This document shows, piece by piece, positions 17,287 through 25,998 of a stretch of 64,000 bases of DNA. Where the stretch lies: the NCBI RefSeq assembly GCF_900105735.1, contig NZ_LT629793.1, forward strand, positions 2,232,001 to 2,296,000, given 5' to 3'. The stretch comes from Pseudomonas yamanorum. Lineage in GTDB: Bacteria; Pseudomonadota; Gammaproteobacteria; Pseudomonadales; Pseudomonadaceae. The position numbers and the translations under genes are program-made. How positions within the stretch are numbered: position 1 is the stretch's first letter; every line of letters starts with the position of its first letter. The notes under the pieces are model-generated. The model saw nothing but the letters and a program-made list of their open reading frames with translations, did not search any database and was not told the origin of the DNA.

Positions 17287-18378
17287 ATGACTGCCCGCTT
17301 CCACAACCCGGTAGACACCCGCTTCGGCTGGGGCTGCCTGCAAGCACTCGCCACCCTCACCGAAGGCCAGAGCGTCGCCCTTGTCACCTTCCCCGAAGCC
17401 CGCGAGCTCGGTTTGGTAGACCGCATCCAGGCCCTGCTGGGTGAACGCCTGGTGTACGTGATCGAAGACGTGCAGCCCAACCCCGACGTGGCTCAACTAC
17501 GCGACACCTACGAGCGCTTCTGGCAGCAGGCCGGTGACTGTCAGGTGGTGGTCGCCGTCGGCGGGGGCAGCGCCATTGATACGGCCAAGGCCTTGATCGT
17601 CGGCACCGAATCGGGGGATTTCGACGAGTTGCTGGCGTTACTGGCCGCCGGAAAACCTTTCGTGCCGGCCCGTCACAAGCAACTGATTGCCGCACCGACC
17701 ACCGCCGGCACCGGCAGTGAAGTCACACCATGGGCGACGATCTGGGATTCCGCGAGCCTCAAGAAGTATTCGCTGCACCTGGACTGTACCTGGCCGAAAG
17801 TCGCGATCATTGACCCGCAGTTGATGTTGACGGTACCGGCCGGAGTCACGGTGTCCACCGGACTGGATGCCTTGTCCCATGCGCTGGAGTCGATCTGGAA
17901 TATCAACGCCAATCCGATCTCGGACACCTTCGCCATCTCCGCCATCGAAGACATCCTGGAATGCCTGCCCCGCTTGCGGCGCGACCTCGGCAACCAGGAG
18001 CTGCGCTCACGGATGGCGCTGGCGGCATTGAAAGCCGGCCTGGCCTTTTCCAATACCAAGACCGCCCTCGCCCATTCCATCTCCTACGAAATGACCCTGC
18101 ACCACGGCTTGCCCCACGGCATCGCCTGCTCCTTCACCTTGCCGCTGGTGCTGGGCCTGGCATGGGGGCATGACGCCGCGCGTGACCGCACCCTGCAACG
18201 CATATTCGGCACCGACCTGCACCAGGCCCAGACGCAGTTGCGCGACTTCCTCCATAGCCTGGACGTGAAGACCGAGTTTGCCGACTACGGCGTGAATGCC
18301 AGCGAGGCCGAGGCGATGATCCGCTTTGCCCTGCAAGGCGCACGCGGCAAGAACTTCATCGGCGCGCAAGCGGCCTAG
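17287..18378 (+). CDS. iron-containing alcohol dehydrogenase, probable phosphonoacetaldehyde/hydroxyethylphosphonate oxidoreductase
   Basis: A 363-aa group III alcohol dehydrogenase. It has the NAD-binding GGGSAIDTAKA (about residues 92-102), PTTAGTGSEVTPWATIWD, and metal ligands in STGLDALSHALES (Asp, His) and HHGLPHGIACSF (His). Members of this clade next to phosphonatase genes interconvert phosphonoacetaldehyde and 2-hydroxyethylphosphonate. It is first of four same-strand genes ending with phnX and includes an organophosphate-type carrier, so I infer oxidation of imported 2-hydroxyethylphosphonate for PhnX; the reverse reaction or another alcohol cannot be excluded. Confidence 0.8.
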   Translation: MTARFHNPVDTRFGWGCLQALATLTEGQSVALVTFPEARELGLVDRIQALLGERLVYVIEDVQPNPDVAQLRDTYERFWQQAGDCQVVVAVGGGSAIDTAKALIVGTESGDFDELLALLAAGKPFVPARHKQLIAAPTTAGTGSEVTPWATIWDSASLKKYSLHLDCTWPKVAIIDPQLMLTVPAGVTVSTGLDALSHALESIWNINANPISDTFAISAIEDILECLPRLRRDLGNQELRSRMALAALKAGLAFSNTKTALAHSISYEMTLHHGLPHGIACSFTLPLVLGLAWGHDAARDRTLQRIFGTDLHQAQTQLRDFLHSLDVKTEFADYGVNASEAEAMIRFALQGARGKNFIGAQAA

Positions 18379-18424
18379 ACTCATCGTAATTCGGTCGTTT
18401 CCTGTTGCACCTATCAAGAGTGCC

Positions 18425-18448
18425 CCCCGGCGGCTGCGGTCGCCGGGG
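18425..18448 (+). other. GC-rich intercistronic stem-loop
   Basis: CCCCGGCG and CGCCGGGG form a perfect 8-bp stem with an 8-base loop, between the Fe-alcohol dehydrogenase and the MFS gene and 13 bases before the AAGGAA ribosome binding site. It could lower read-through or stabilise upstream mRNA. Confidence 0.45.
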
Positions 18449-18471
18449 CGAATAACAATAAGGAAAACATC

Positions 18472-19767
18472 ATGAATCGTGCACACGTGCTGCCTGTTCC
18501 TGCCGTCCGTACTTCATCGTTCCGCGTTGCCCAGTGGCGCATGCTGCTGGCAGCGATGTTTTGTTATCTGTTTTTCTACACCGGCCGCCAGACCTTTGGT
18601 TTTGCCATCCCCGGGATCCAGGCCGAGTTCGGCCTGACCAAGGAAACTCTCGGCTGGGCCTCGGCCGCGATGCTCTGGGCCTACGCGATTGGCCAGGCCA
18701 TCAACGGCAACCTCGCCGACAAATTCGGCGGGCGCCGCATCATGACCCTTGGCGCGGTGCTGTCCTGCGGGGCCAACTGGGTCACCAGTTTCGCCAGCGG
18801 CTTTGCCGGGTTGATCCTGCCGTGGGGCATCAACGGTTACTTCCAGGCCCTCGGTTGGGCGCCCGGCAGCCGGCTGATTTCCAATTGGTGGAGCGCCGGC
18901 GAACGCGGCAAGGTGTATGGCTTTTATGTATTCGCCGCCGGATGCGCCTCTGTGCTGTCGTACGTAACCTCCATCGTGGTGCTGGAAGTGTTCCAACTGG
19001 AATGGCGCTGGATCTTCCGCCTGCCGGTGCTGTTGATGTTGGCGGGCGGCATCATTTTCTACCTGGTGGCCCGCGAGCGGCCTCAAGACATGGGATTCGA
19101 GCCCCTGGCCGATACCGGCGTGGCGAATGCCGAAGACAAGAATCATGAAGTGGCCAACGGCGAAGTCGAATCCTCGGCGCAGCGCTACAAGGCGGTGCTG
19201 AAGAATCCGCGGCTGATCATCGCCGCGATCTCCCTGGGTTTCCAGAACGCCGCCCGCTACGGCCTGATCGTCTGGGTGCCGGTGCACTTCCTCGGGGCCA
19301 ACTGGAAAAGCGGCGACAGCATGATCGACCCCAAGTGGATCACCGTGGCCCTGCCGGTGGGCATGGCCATCGGCGCCCTGAGCAACGGCTGGGTCTCGGA
19401 CAAGCTGTTCGGCTCCAAACGCTACTTGGCGATCATGCTCTACATGTTCCTCGGCGCCGCCACCAGCCTGTGGATGTGGAGCCTGCCGCCCCACAGCGCA
19501 ATCGGCCTGGTGGCGTTGTTCCTCTGCGGGTTCTTTGTATACGGTCCGGCGTCGAGTTTCTGGGCGTTGTGCCCGGACCTGGTGGGTGCCAAGCGTGCGG
19601 GTACGGCCACGGGCGTGATGAACTTCTCATCCTATCTGTTCGCCGGCCTGGCGGAACCGCTGATCGGCAGTATGCTCGACAGTACCGGCAACACCTCGCT
19701 GATCTTCATCGTCGTGACCTCGGCCTGCCTGTGCAGCGCGGCGGTGGCGTTGTTTATCCGACGTTGA
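18472..19767 (+). CDS. MFS transporter, organophosphate/phosphonate (GlpT/UhpT-like) type
   Basis: A 431-aa carrier with about 12 membrane helices. The N-terminal half has FFYTGRQTFGFAIPGIQAEF, GQAINGNLADKFGGRR and LGWAPGSRLISNWW, which resembles the organophosphate:phosphate antiporters GlpT, UhpT and PgtP. Helices 6 and 7 are separated by a charged loop around residues 200-240. Given the Fe-alcohol dehydrogenase before it and PhnX after it, uptake of a small phosphonate is the likely role. Start ATG 18472 follows AAGGAAAAC. Confidence 0.85.
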   Translation: MNRAHVLPVPAVRTSSFRVAQWRMLLAAMFCYLFFYTGRQTFGFAIPGIQAEFGLTKETLGWASAAMLWAYAIGQAINGNLADKFGGRRIMTLGAVLSCGANWVTSFASGFAGLILPWGINGYFQALGWAPGSRLISNWWSAGERGKVYGFYVFAAGCASVLSYVTSIVVLEVFQLEWRWIFRLPVLLMLAGGIIFYLVARERPQDMGFEPLADTGVANAEDKNHEVANGEVESSAQRYKAVLKNPRLIIAAISLGFQNAARYGLIVWVPVHFLGANWKSGDSMIDPKWITVALPVGMAIGALSNGWVSDKLFGSKRYLAIMLYMFLGAATSLWMWSLPPHSAIGLVALFLCGFFVYGPASSFWALCPDLVGAKRAGTATGVMNFSSYLFAGLAEPLIGSMLDSTGNTSLIFIVVTSACLCSAAVALFIRR

Positions 19768-19803
19768 TGGCCGGCCCGGCGGACCTCAGGAACAGGACTC
19801 GTT

Positions 19804-20676
19804 ATGTACCAGTACCACAAGTGGCTGCGCTCGTTTCATGCGGTGGCGAAGACCGGCAGTTTCACCCTCGCCGCCGAGTACCTGAGCGTCGGCCAGCCGA
19901 CGGTCAGCGAGCAGGTCAACGGGCTGGAGAAGCAGTTCTCGGTGGAGCTGTTCCACCGTCGCGGGCGGTTTATCGAGATGAGTGCGGCCGGGCACGCCCT
20001 CTATGGAATCACCCAGGGGCTGTTCGGCCAGGAGGATGAAGCCATGCAACTGTTGCAGAGTTTCAAGCAGCGCAAGACCGGGCTGCTGCGCCTGGGCGCG
20101 GTGTCGCCGCCGATCGCGATGAACCTGACCTACGAGCTGATGCAGCGCCACCCGGACATCGAACTGGAAACCTCGTTTTCCCCGGAAAAGGAAACCCTGG
20201 ACCGACTCTTCAACTTCGATATCGACGTGGCGATCCTGGCCCTTTCGGAGTTCGACCAGCGCTTCGATACCCAGCTTTACCGGCGCTATCCGATCATTGC
20301 AGTGGTACGCGATGACCATCCATGGGCCCAACAGAAAGAGGTGCACGTGGAACAGATCAGCCGCGAAAAGTGGGTGATGCGCGAGAAAAGCTCCCGCACC
20401 CGGCAACTGGTGGAAGAAAGCTGCAAGCGCCAGGGCGTCGCCGTGAACTGCGTGATGCAGTTGAACAGTCGCGAAGCCATCGTGCACGCAATCACCAAAG
20501 GCATCGGCATCGGTTTTGTGTCCGCGGTGGAATACGCCGAAACCCCGGGCACCACCCCCATCACCTTCGTCGACCACCCGTTTTTCATCGACTACCACCT
20601 GTGTTGCCTGGGGATCCGACGCAACCGACCCATGATCGCCGAGCTATTCGAGGCCAGCCCGATCCCGGTGACCTGA
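19804..20676 (+). CDS. LysR-family regulator of the phosphonate cassette
   Basis: A 290-aa regulator with N-terminal HTH (FHAVAKTGSFTLAAEYLSVGQPTVSEQVNGLE, about residues 10-41) and a ligand-binding domain (LLRLGAVSPPIAMNLTYELMQRHPDIELE onward). It lies within the cassette on the same strand, 36 bases after the transporter and 88 before phnX. LysR regulators usually control adjacent genes, so an alkylphosphonate inducer is likely. An embedded rather than divergent position suggests autoregulation as part of the operon. Confidence 0.88.
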   Translation: MYQYHKWLRSFHAVAKTGSFTLAAEYLSVGQPTVSEQVNGLEKQFSVELFHRRGRFIEMSAAGHALYGITQGLFGQEDEAMQLLQSFKQRKTGLLRLGAVSPPIAMNLTYELMQRHPDIELETSFSPEKETLDRLFNFDIDVAILALSEFDQRFDTQLYRRYPIIAVVRDDHPWAQQKEVHVEQISREKWVMREKSSRTRQLVEESCKRQGVAVNCVMQLNSREAIVHAITKGIGIGFVSAVEYAETPGTTPITFVDHPFFIDYHLCCLGIRRNRPMIAELFEASPIPVT

Positions 20677-20764
20677 TCGCCTTACCCGTTTAAACCCTCA
20701 CCAGGCGCTTACCTCTTCTTCGACAGAGGGACGGCCTGCTCACACCTGAAAATGGAGACTTGCC

Positions 20765-21592
20765 ATGCACTACCAACAACCTTCCAAGCTGCAAGCCGTG
20801 GTCCTGGATTGGGCCGGCACCGTCGTCGACTTCGGCTCCTTCGCCCCCACGCAGATTTTTGTCGAGGCGTTCGGCGAGTTCGGCGTCGCCGTTTCCCTGG
20901 AGGAAGCGCGCGGCCCGATGGGCATGGGCAAGTGGGATCACATCCGAACCTTGTGCAACCAGCCGCAGATTGCCGAGCGTTATCGGGCGGTGTTTGATCG
21001 CTTGCCAACCGATGAGGATGTCACCGCACTGTATGAACGCTTCATGCCGTTGCAGATCGAGAAAATTGCGCTGCATTCGGCGGTTATTCCCGGGGCTCTT
21101 GAGGCGATCAAAAACCTGCGCGAACAGGGTTTGAAGATCGGCTCCTGCTCCGGGTACCCGGCGGTAGTGATGGCCAAGGTGGTCGAGCTGGCGCGGCAGA
21201 ATGGCTACGTCGCCGACCATGTGGTGGCGACCGACGAGGTGCCCAACGGGCGCCCGCATCCGGCGCAGGCGTTGGCCAACGTGATTGCCTTGGGCATCAG
21301 TGATGTGGCCGCGTGCGTGAAGGTCGACGACACTTGGCCGGGGATTCTGGAAGGCCGCAGCGCAGGCATGTGGACGGTGGCGTTGACCTGTTCGGGCAAT
21401 GCACTGGGTTTAACCTATGAGCAATACAAGGCACTGCCCGCTGCTGAGCTGGCGCTGGAGCGCGCGCGTATTACACAGATGTTCGAGGGCTCTCGGCCGC
21501 ATTACCTGATCGACACCATCGTCGAACTGCCGGCGGTGATCGAGGACATCAATGCGCGTTTGGCGCGCGGGGAGACACCGCAGGGTTCTTGA
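20765..21592 (+). CDS. phnX: phosphonoacetaldehyde hydrolase (phosphonatase)
   Basis: A 275-aa HAD-superfamily enzyme that splits phosphonoacetaldehyde to acetaldehyde and phosphate. The nucleophile Asp15 lies in [11 protein letters not shown]; the Schiff-base lysine is K56 in [11 protein letters not shown], diagnostic for Phn[11 protein letters not shown] and [10 protein letters not shown] supply the other HAD motifs. Length is normal. PhnW (aminoethylphosphonate transaminase) is absent from this locus, so the substrate must come from another reaction, probably the alcohol dehydrogenase at 17287-18378. Confidence 0.95.
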   Translation: MHYQQPSKLQAVVLDWAGTVVDFGSFAPTQIFVEAFGEFGVAVSLEEARGPMGMGKWDHIRTLCNQPQIAERYRAVFDRLPTDEDVTALYERFMPLQIEKIALHSAVIPGALEAIKNLREQGLKIGSCSGYPAVVMAKVVELARQNGYVADHVVATDEVPNGRPHPAQALANVIALGISDVAACVKVDDTWPGILEGRSAGMWTVALTCSGNALGLTYEQYKALPAAELALERARITQMFEGSRPHYLIDTIVELPAVIEDINARLARGETPQGS

Positions 21593-21600
21593 TGGGCCGA

Positions 21601-21622
21601 TGGGGTCAGCGCGCTGACCCCA
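21601..21622. terminator. palindromic hairpin between phnX and convergent SDR gene
   Basis: TGGGGTCAGCG is followed directly by its exact reverse complement (22-base perfect palindrome), lying between two converging genes. No T-run is present, so it may act as a weak bidirectional terminator or an mRNA 3'-end stabiliser. Confidence 0.45.
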
Positions 21623-21631
21623 CACCGCGGC

Positions 21632-22597
21632 CTACCGTCCTGCGACAAGCTGTTCGCTGAGTGTCCACAACCGCTGCGCCAACCCCGCATCCACTGCCCA
21701 CGGCCTGACACCCAGGTGTTCTTCCGATTCCGTACTCATCGCAACCGCCACATCACAGTTTTCACAATAAACCCCACCCATTCCCGCCAACTGCCCGCTC
21801 ACCGCACACCACACACTGGTGGCCGCGCCTTGCTCCGGGGTTTTCATGTTCCGCTCAGGGTCGATCACCGGTTTCCCGTGCTCGTCTACATAGCCCGAAG
21901 CCTGCAGGATTTCAGCCTTCATATGCCGCACCAGGTCGGTAATGATTCCGCCAGGATGAACCGCAAACGCCCTCACCCCGCTGGCCGCACCGAGGGTGTC
22001 CAAATGCACGGCGAACAGTGCATTGGCGGTCTTGGACTGACCGTAAGCCTTCCATGGATCGTAGGTTTGGCGCTCGAAGTTCCAGTCGTCAAAGTCGACG
22101 GCACCGTGCACGTGTCCCCGTGAGGACAGCGCCACCACCCGCGCGCCTTCGGCGCGTTGCAAGGCCGGCCACAGGCGCTGGGTAAGCAAGAAATGCCCGA
22201 GATGGTTGGTGGCGAACTGGGACTCGTAGCCCTGGGCGTTACGACTCAGCGGCGGCGCCATGATGCCCGCGTTGTTGATCAGTAGGTGCAGCGGGCGGCC
22301 AGTCGCCAGAAAGCGCTCGGCAAACTGCTCGATGGAGTGGGCGTCCATCAGGTCGAGGGGTTCAAGTTGCAGCTGTGGATAAGGTTTGAGTGCGGCGCGT
22401 GCCTTGACCAAGTCACGCGCCGGGACGATCACGTGTGCGCCAGCGGCGGCCAGGGTACGGGCGGTGACCAAGCCAATGCCGGAGTAGCCACCCGTGACAA
22501 TCGCCACCTTGCCCGAGAGATCAACGCCTCGGATTATTTCGGCAGCGGTGGTTGCCGCTCCATAGCCGCTATGGATCGGTTTTTGTGCTGTGGGCAT
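21632..22597 (-). CDS. SDR family oxidoreductase (retinol-dehydrogenase-like)
   Basis: A 321-aa NAD(P)-dependent short-chain dehydrogenase. Rossmann motif VTGGYSGIG near residue 35, LLINNAGIMAPP, the catalytic Ser in VVALSSRGH and YGQSKTANAL (YxxxK, with Tyr in AYGQSK). Length and the sequence WNFERQTYDPWKAYGQSK fit the WW-oxidoreductase/retinol dehydrogenase-like subgroup. Divergent from the AraC-type regulator at 22695, which probably controls it. Substrate unknown. Confidence 0.88.
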   Translation of the reverse strand: MPTAQKPIHSGYGAATTAAEIIRGVDLSGKVAIVTGGYSGIGLVTARTLAAAGAHVIVPARDLVKARAALKPYPQLQLEPLDLMDAHSIEQFAERFLATGRPLHLLINNAGIMAPPLSRNAQGYESQFATNHLGHFLLTQRLWPALQRAEGARVVALSSRGHVHGAVDFDDWNFERQTYDPWKAYGQSKTANALFAVHLDTLGAASGVRAFAVHPGGIITDLVRHMKAEILQASGYVDEHGKPVIDPERNMKTPEQGAATSVWCAVSGQLAGMGGVYCENCDVAVAMSTESEEHLGVRPWAVDAGLAQRLWTLSEQLVAGR

Positions 22598-22694
22598 GAC
22601 AGAGCCTCCATTAGACGTGTGGTTAACACGCTACGCCCGGAAAGCCGTACTCTGAATACTCGAACATCCCGTTTACCTGCGTAAAAGTACGGAT

Positions 22695-23639
22695 ATGCAC
22701 AGCGACCCGTTTTCCGAGATTCTCACCTTCGTGAATGCTCAGTCGGTGATGACCGGCGGCTTCAGCGCGGGCGGCGCCTGGGCCCTGCGTTTTCCGGCGC
22801 CGGACAAGATCAAGTTTTTCGGGATGGTGAAGGGGCAGTGCTGGCTGTGCCTGGATGGCGAGGCTGCGCCGGTATTGATTGAGGCGGGCGACGTGTTCCT
22901 GCTGTGTGCACAACGCGCGTTTGTGCTTGCGGGCGATGTGTCGGTCACGCCTTTGGAAGCGCGGCAATTATTCGCTGACGCCGGTCGCTTCCCGCAAATC
23001 GGTGACGGCCAGGGCTGTGTGCAAATCGGCGGCTACGTGCAACTGGATCCGGAAAGTGGCGGACTGCTGGCCAACGCACTGCCTCCTCTGATCCACGTGC
23101 GGGCCACGGCGCCGCAGGCGGCGATCGTGCAATGGCTACTCGGCCAGTTGGCACATGAGGGGCAAGCCAATTTGCTCGGGGCGAGTCTGGCATCGGCGCA
23201 ACTGGCGCAGTTGATGTTTATCCAGATCCTGCGGGCCTACGTCGAGACCTCGGGCGTATTACCCGAAGGCTGGCTGCGCACGGTCAGCGACAAGCGCCTG
23301 GCCCCCGCGCTGCGCTTGATGCACAGCGAGCCGGGGAGTGCCTGGACGCTGGAAGAACTGGCTGCGGCGGCTGCAATGTCGCGCACTACCTTTTCGCAAT
23401 ACTTCAAGAGCGTTGCCGGGGTGCCACCGCTGGCGTACCTGACCGAGTGGCGCATGCGCCTTGCGCAACGAGCGTTACGCGAGGGGAATCTGTCAGTGGG
23501 CGTGTTAGCGCTGTCGTTGGGGTACGGGTCTGAAAGCGCGTTCAGCAATGCCTTCAAGCGAGTAACAGGAAAGGCCCCGAGGCATTATCGGGATGCGTGC
23601 CGTCAATCCAGTAGTGCGGCGCCTTTGAGCAGCGCGTAA
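22695..23639 (+). CDS. AraC-family regulator with N-terminal cupin
   Basis: A 314-aa regulator. The N-terminal half (GGFSAGGAWALRFPAPDKIKFFGMVKGQCWL, GDVFLLC) fits the AraC-binding cupin_6 family; the C-terminal half has two HTH motifs (WTLEELAAAAAMSRTTFSQYFKSVAGVPPLAYLTEWRM, then LSLGYGSESAFSNAFKRVTGKAPRHYR). It is divergent from the SDR gene with a 97-base shared promoter region containing CGTGT-N5-ACACG. Its 3' end overlaps the convergent NUDIX gene by 37 bases. Confidence 0.9.
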   Translation: MHSDPFSEILTFVNAQSVMTGGFSAGGAWALRFPAPDKIKFFGMVKGQCWLCLDGEAAPVLIEAGDVFLLCAQRAFVLAGDVSVTPLEARQLFADAGRFPQIGDGQGCVQIGGYVQLDPESGGLLANALPPLIHVRATAPQAAIVQWLLGQLAHEGQANLLGASLASAQLAQLMFIQILRAYVETSGVLPEGWLRTVSDKRLAPALRLMHSEPGSAWTLEELAAAAAMSRTTFSQYFKSVAGVPPLAYLTEWRMRLAQRALREGNLSVGVLALSLGYGSESAFSNAFKRVTGKAPRHYRDACRQSSSAAPLSSA

Positions 23640-24049
23640 AGCCCTTCCGGCACCAGTGGCGACTGCCCAGTAAAGCTTGAACTGTCCTTCCAACTCACCT
23701 TGAACGCAAAACCATTGCTTTCGGCACCGTCGAGGTACGGTTGCTCGTACAGGCTCTGGTCCTCAAATTGGCCATCGTAGACCTGGACGATCTCGTGCCC
23801 GGGGTTGCCGTCGTAGGTGAAGATACTTTCAAGCGTGCCGAGCAGGCGCAGGCTGTGAATCGGCTGCGCCAGTTCCTCCTGGACTTCTCGCACGATGGCC
23901 TCGGCGCTGTGTTCACCGAATTCGATGCCGCCACCGATGGGGCGAAAGACTGTCTGCTGTTTCACCGCATCCTGGAATTCGTGAACCAGAATTCGACCGT
24001 TGCGGTGAAAGATACAAAGGGCAAGCGCCCGGATACGCGGTGCGACCAT
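23603..24049 (-). CDS. NUDIX hydrolase
   Basis: A 148-aa protein with the Nudix box GGGIEFGEHSAEAIVREVQEEL (GX5EX7REX2EE), so it cleaves a nucleoside diphosphate linked to another moiety with Mg2+. N-terminus VAPRIRALALCIFHRNGRILVHEF is typical of house-cleaning MutT-like enzymes; the exact substrate is unknown. The stop codon lies inside the end of the convergent AraC gene. The downstream cytochrome c gene is on the same strand but 30 bases before it. Confidence 0.9.
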   Translation of the reverse strand: MVAPRIRALALCIFHRNGRILVHEFQDAVKQQTVFRPIGGGIEFGEHSAEAIVREVQEELAQPIHSLRLLGTLESIFTYDGNPGHEIVQVYDGQFEDQSLYEQPYLDGAESNGFAFKVSWKDSSSFTGQSPLVPEGLYALLKGAALLD

Positions 24050-24079
24050 GGGGTGAAATCCTTGTCTTGGGATCGGTGT

Positions 24080-24463
24080 TTACTGCGCCTGAAATGTCGC
24101 AAGGTACGCCAGCAAATTGTCGATCTTCTCCTGATCGCTGATCCCCCAGAAAATCATCCGGGTGCCGCTCACCACCTTTTTCGGCGCCTCGATATAGGCG
24201 GCCAGCTTGTCCCGCGTCCAGACCACGCCTGAATTTTTCATCGCATCTGAATACTGATAGTCAGTGGTGGTGCCAGCCGGTCGACCAATGATGCCGTTGA
24301 GTTGCGGCCCGAAACCGCCCCGTGCATTTTCGCCGACGCTATGGCAACCGCCGCAGGTTTTGCTGAACAGCTTTCCACCGGCTTCGGCATCTCCCGCCGC
24401 CGCTGCCGGTAGGCTCACGAGACCGGCAATCAGGGCGAGGCTGAATAATACGACGTACTTCAT
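24080..24463 (-). CDS. periplasmic class I cytochrome c
   Basis: A 127-aa protein with signal peptide (MKYVVLFSLALIAGLVSLPAAAA), heme-attachment CGGCH (about residues 37-41), and distal Met ligand in SGTRMIFWGI. The layout, including FGPQLNGIIGR, matches the mitochondrial-type cytochrome c family found as a stand-alone electron carrier. Apparently monocistronic. Confidence 0.93.
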   Translation of the reverse strand: MKYVVLFSLALIAGLVSLPAAAAGDAEAGGKLFSKTCGGCHSVGENARGGFGPQLNGIIGRPAGTTTDYQYSDAMKNSGVVWTRDKLAAYIEAPKKVVSGTRMIFWGISDQEKIDNLLAYLATFQAQ

Positions 24464-24490
24464 AGGTAACTTTCCATCCGATGTGCCGGT

Positions 24491-25012
24491 TCAGCTGGGG
24501 ACCTGCCATGACATGGCACAGCGACTGCCCGGCGCAAAACCGTGACGATACTCCTCACGCAGAGCCTCTGCCAAACGATGATCCGGCGCCAGCGAATGTG
24601 CTTGCTCAAATCCCAGCCGCTGATAAAACGGGCTGTTCCAGGGCACGTCGCAAAATGTGGTCAAGGTGACTGCCCGCAACCGGCGCGAGCGAGCCTCATT
24701 CATCACGGCCTCAAGCAATTGCCGCCCTGCGCCACGGCCCTGCATGACCTGCGCCACCGACAGTTCATGGATGTGCAGGTCGTCATCAAACATCTGTGCA
24801 CTGAGAAAACCCTGGATTTGGCCAGCAGCATCCACCGCCACCCAACACGTACCCAACGCGATCAACTGCAGATGACGTTCAACACTCATGACCTCGGCAT
24901 CGGCCAGCCAGCTCAAGGATTCGATCGCACGAAAGGACTGGGCCGCACTGCGCTCTATTGCAGGTAAAAACACTGCGTCGGGCGCGGCGGCAAGTCGGAT
25001 AACAGTGAGCAT
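24491..25012 (-). CDS. GNAT family N-acetyltransferase
   Basis: A 173-aa acetyltransferase starting MLTVIRLAAAPDAVFLPAIER. The acetyl-CoA site is HIHELSVAQVMQGRGAGRQLLEAVMNEAR (Q/RxxGxG/A) with the C-terminal NSPFYQRLGFE strand-turn. An in-frame upstream start (25069) lacks GNAT-like sequence and is not used. Substrate unknown. Confidence 0.88.
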   Translation of the reverse strand: MLTVIRLAAAPDAVFLPAIERSAAQSFRAIESLSWLADAEVMSVERHLQLIALGTCWVAVDAAGQIQGFLSAQMFDDDLHIHELSVAQVMQGRGAGRQLLEAVMNEARSRRLRAVTLTTFCDVPWNSPFYQRLGFEQAHSLAPDHRLAEALREEYRHGFAPGSRCAMSWQVPS

Positions 25013-25136
25013 GAGGCAACCCGGGATCGTTGAAACACCTGAGATTAACATCTGGAAACAGCCACTCAATTGATATCACCCCACCACTCTGCTTGCATGC
25101 CCGCTCCTCTCGGCACAGCGGTTCAGGAGACAAGCG

Positions 25137-25856
25137 ATGAAAACCATGGTGGTCGGTGCAAGCAAAGGATTGGGCAGGGCCTTGATGGAAGGGCTGGGCG
25201 GGGTTGGGGATACGCTGATCGGGGTGTCCCGCAGTCGCCCTGATCCCTTGATGTGCAGCACTGGCGCCGAGGTGCGCTGGGTGGAAGCAGACCTTGGCGT
25301 GCCTGGCCACGCGGCGCACGTCATCGAACAGGCTGTGGCGGCAGGCGGGCTGGACACACTGATCTATAACCTGGGCATCTGGGAGGAGCGGGCGTTTGAT
25401 CCGGCCTATAGCTTTCTCACCGACGAGGACACGCAATTGGAAGCCATCGTCAGTTGCAACATCACCGCACCGCTGTTGTTGATCAAGCGGCTGCTGCCGG
25501 TGTTATTGAAGAGCTCCCAGCCGCGCATCATCCTCACAGGCTCGACCTCGGGACTGCCTCAGAGCGGCCGGCCCGAAGTGGCGTTCGGCGCCTCGAAATT
25601 CGCCTTGCGCGGCATCGCCGATGCGCTGCGTGAAGGCTATCGCCAGCAGCGCCTGGGCGTCACTTGCCTGAACCTGGGCTATCTGAATACCGAAGATTCC
25701 TTGAGCACCTCACGCACCCAGGCCGAACAGCGCGGTGAGGGCCAATTGGTTCCGGTGCATGACGTGGTGCAGGTGGTGCGTATGGTCTTGAGCCTGTCCG
25801 GCGCCAGTTTCGTCAAGGAGCTGACGTTGCCGGCGCTGCTGGATGAACGCTTCTAG
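25137..25856 (+). CDS. SDR family NAD(P)-dependent oxidoreductase
   Basis: A 239-aa short-chain dehydrogenase with an unusually early Rossmann motif (VVGASKGLGRAL, residues 5-16), NxG as YNLGIWEE, catalytic Ser in LTGSTSGLP; the usual Tyr-x-x-x-Lys appears as FGASKFAL, i.e. Phe in place of the catalytic Tyr. That substitution makes a classical dehydrogenase mechanism doubtful. Monocistronic, divergent from the GNAT gene. Confidence 0.82.
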   Translation: MKTMVVGASKGLGRALMEGLGGVGDTLIGVSRSRPDPLMCSTGAEVRWVEADLGVPGHAAHVIEQAVAAGGLDTLIYNLGIWEERAFDPAYSFLTDEDTQLEAIVSCNITAPLLLIKRLLPVLLKSSQPRIILTGSTSGLPQSGRPEVAFGASKFALRGIADALREGYRQQRLGVTCLNLGYLNTEDSLSTSRTQAEQRGEGQLVPVHDVVQVVRMVLSLSGASFVKELTLPALLDERF

Positions 25857-25960
25857 CAGGTTTCGCAAGTGGAGCGCCCTACCCTGACGCAACGCCAAGA
25901 CAACCAAATGACCACCCATCGCATAAAACACATCCAATCGAACCTAATCAACGGCGCCCC

Positions 25961-25995
25961 ACTCCACCTTACTTAACCCGGATGGTGGAGTAAGG
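25961..25995 (+). promoter_or_regulatory. leader with alternative stem-loops before the phytochrome operon
   Basis: ACTCCACC (25961-25968) pairs with GGTGGAGT (25984-25991), while CCTTAC (25967-25972) pairs with GTAAGG (25990-25995), which contains the ribosome binding site. The two helices share bases and exclude each other, so only one exposes the site for ATG 25999. Confidence 0.35.
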
Positions 25996-25998
25996 ATC

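Noticed and set aside
17287..19767. Glycerol utilisation (glycerol dehydrogenase plus GlpT)
   Set aside because: Linked PhnX and LysR genes and absence of glpK/glpD point to phosphonates instead.
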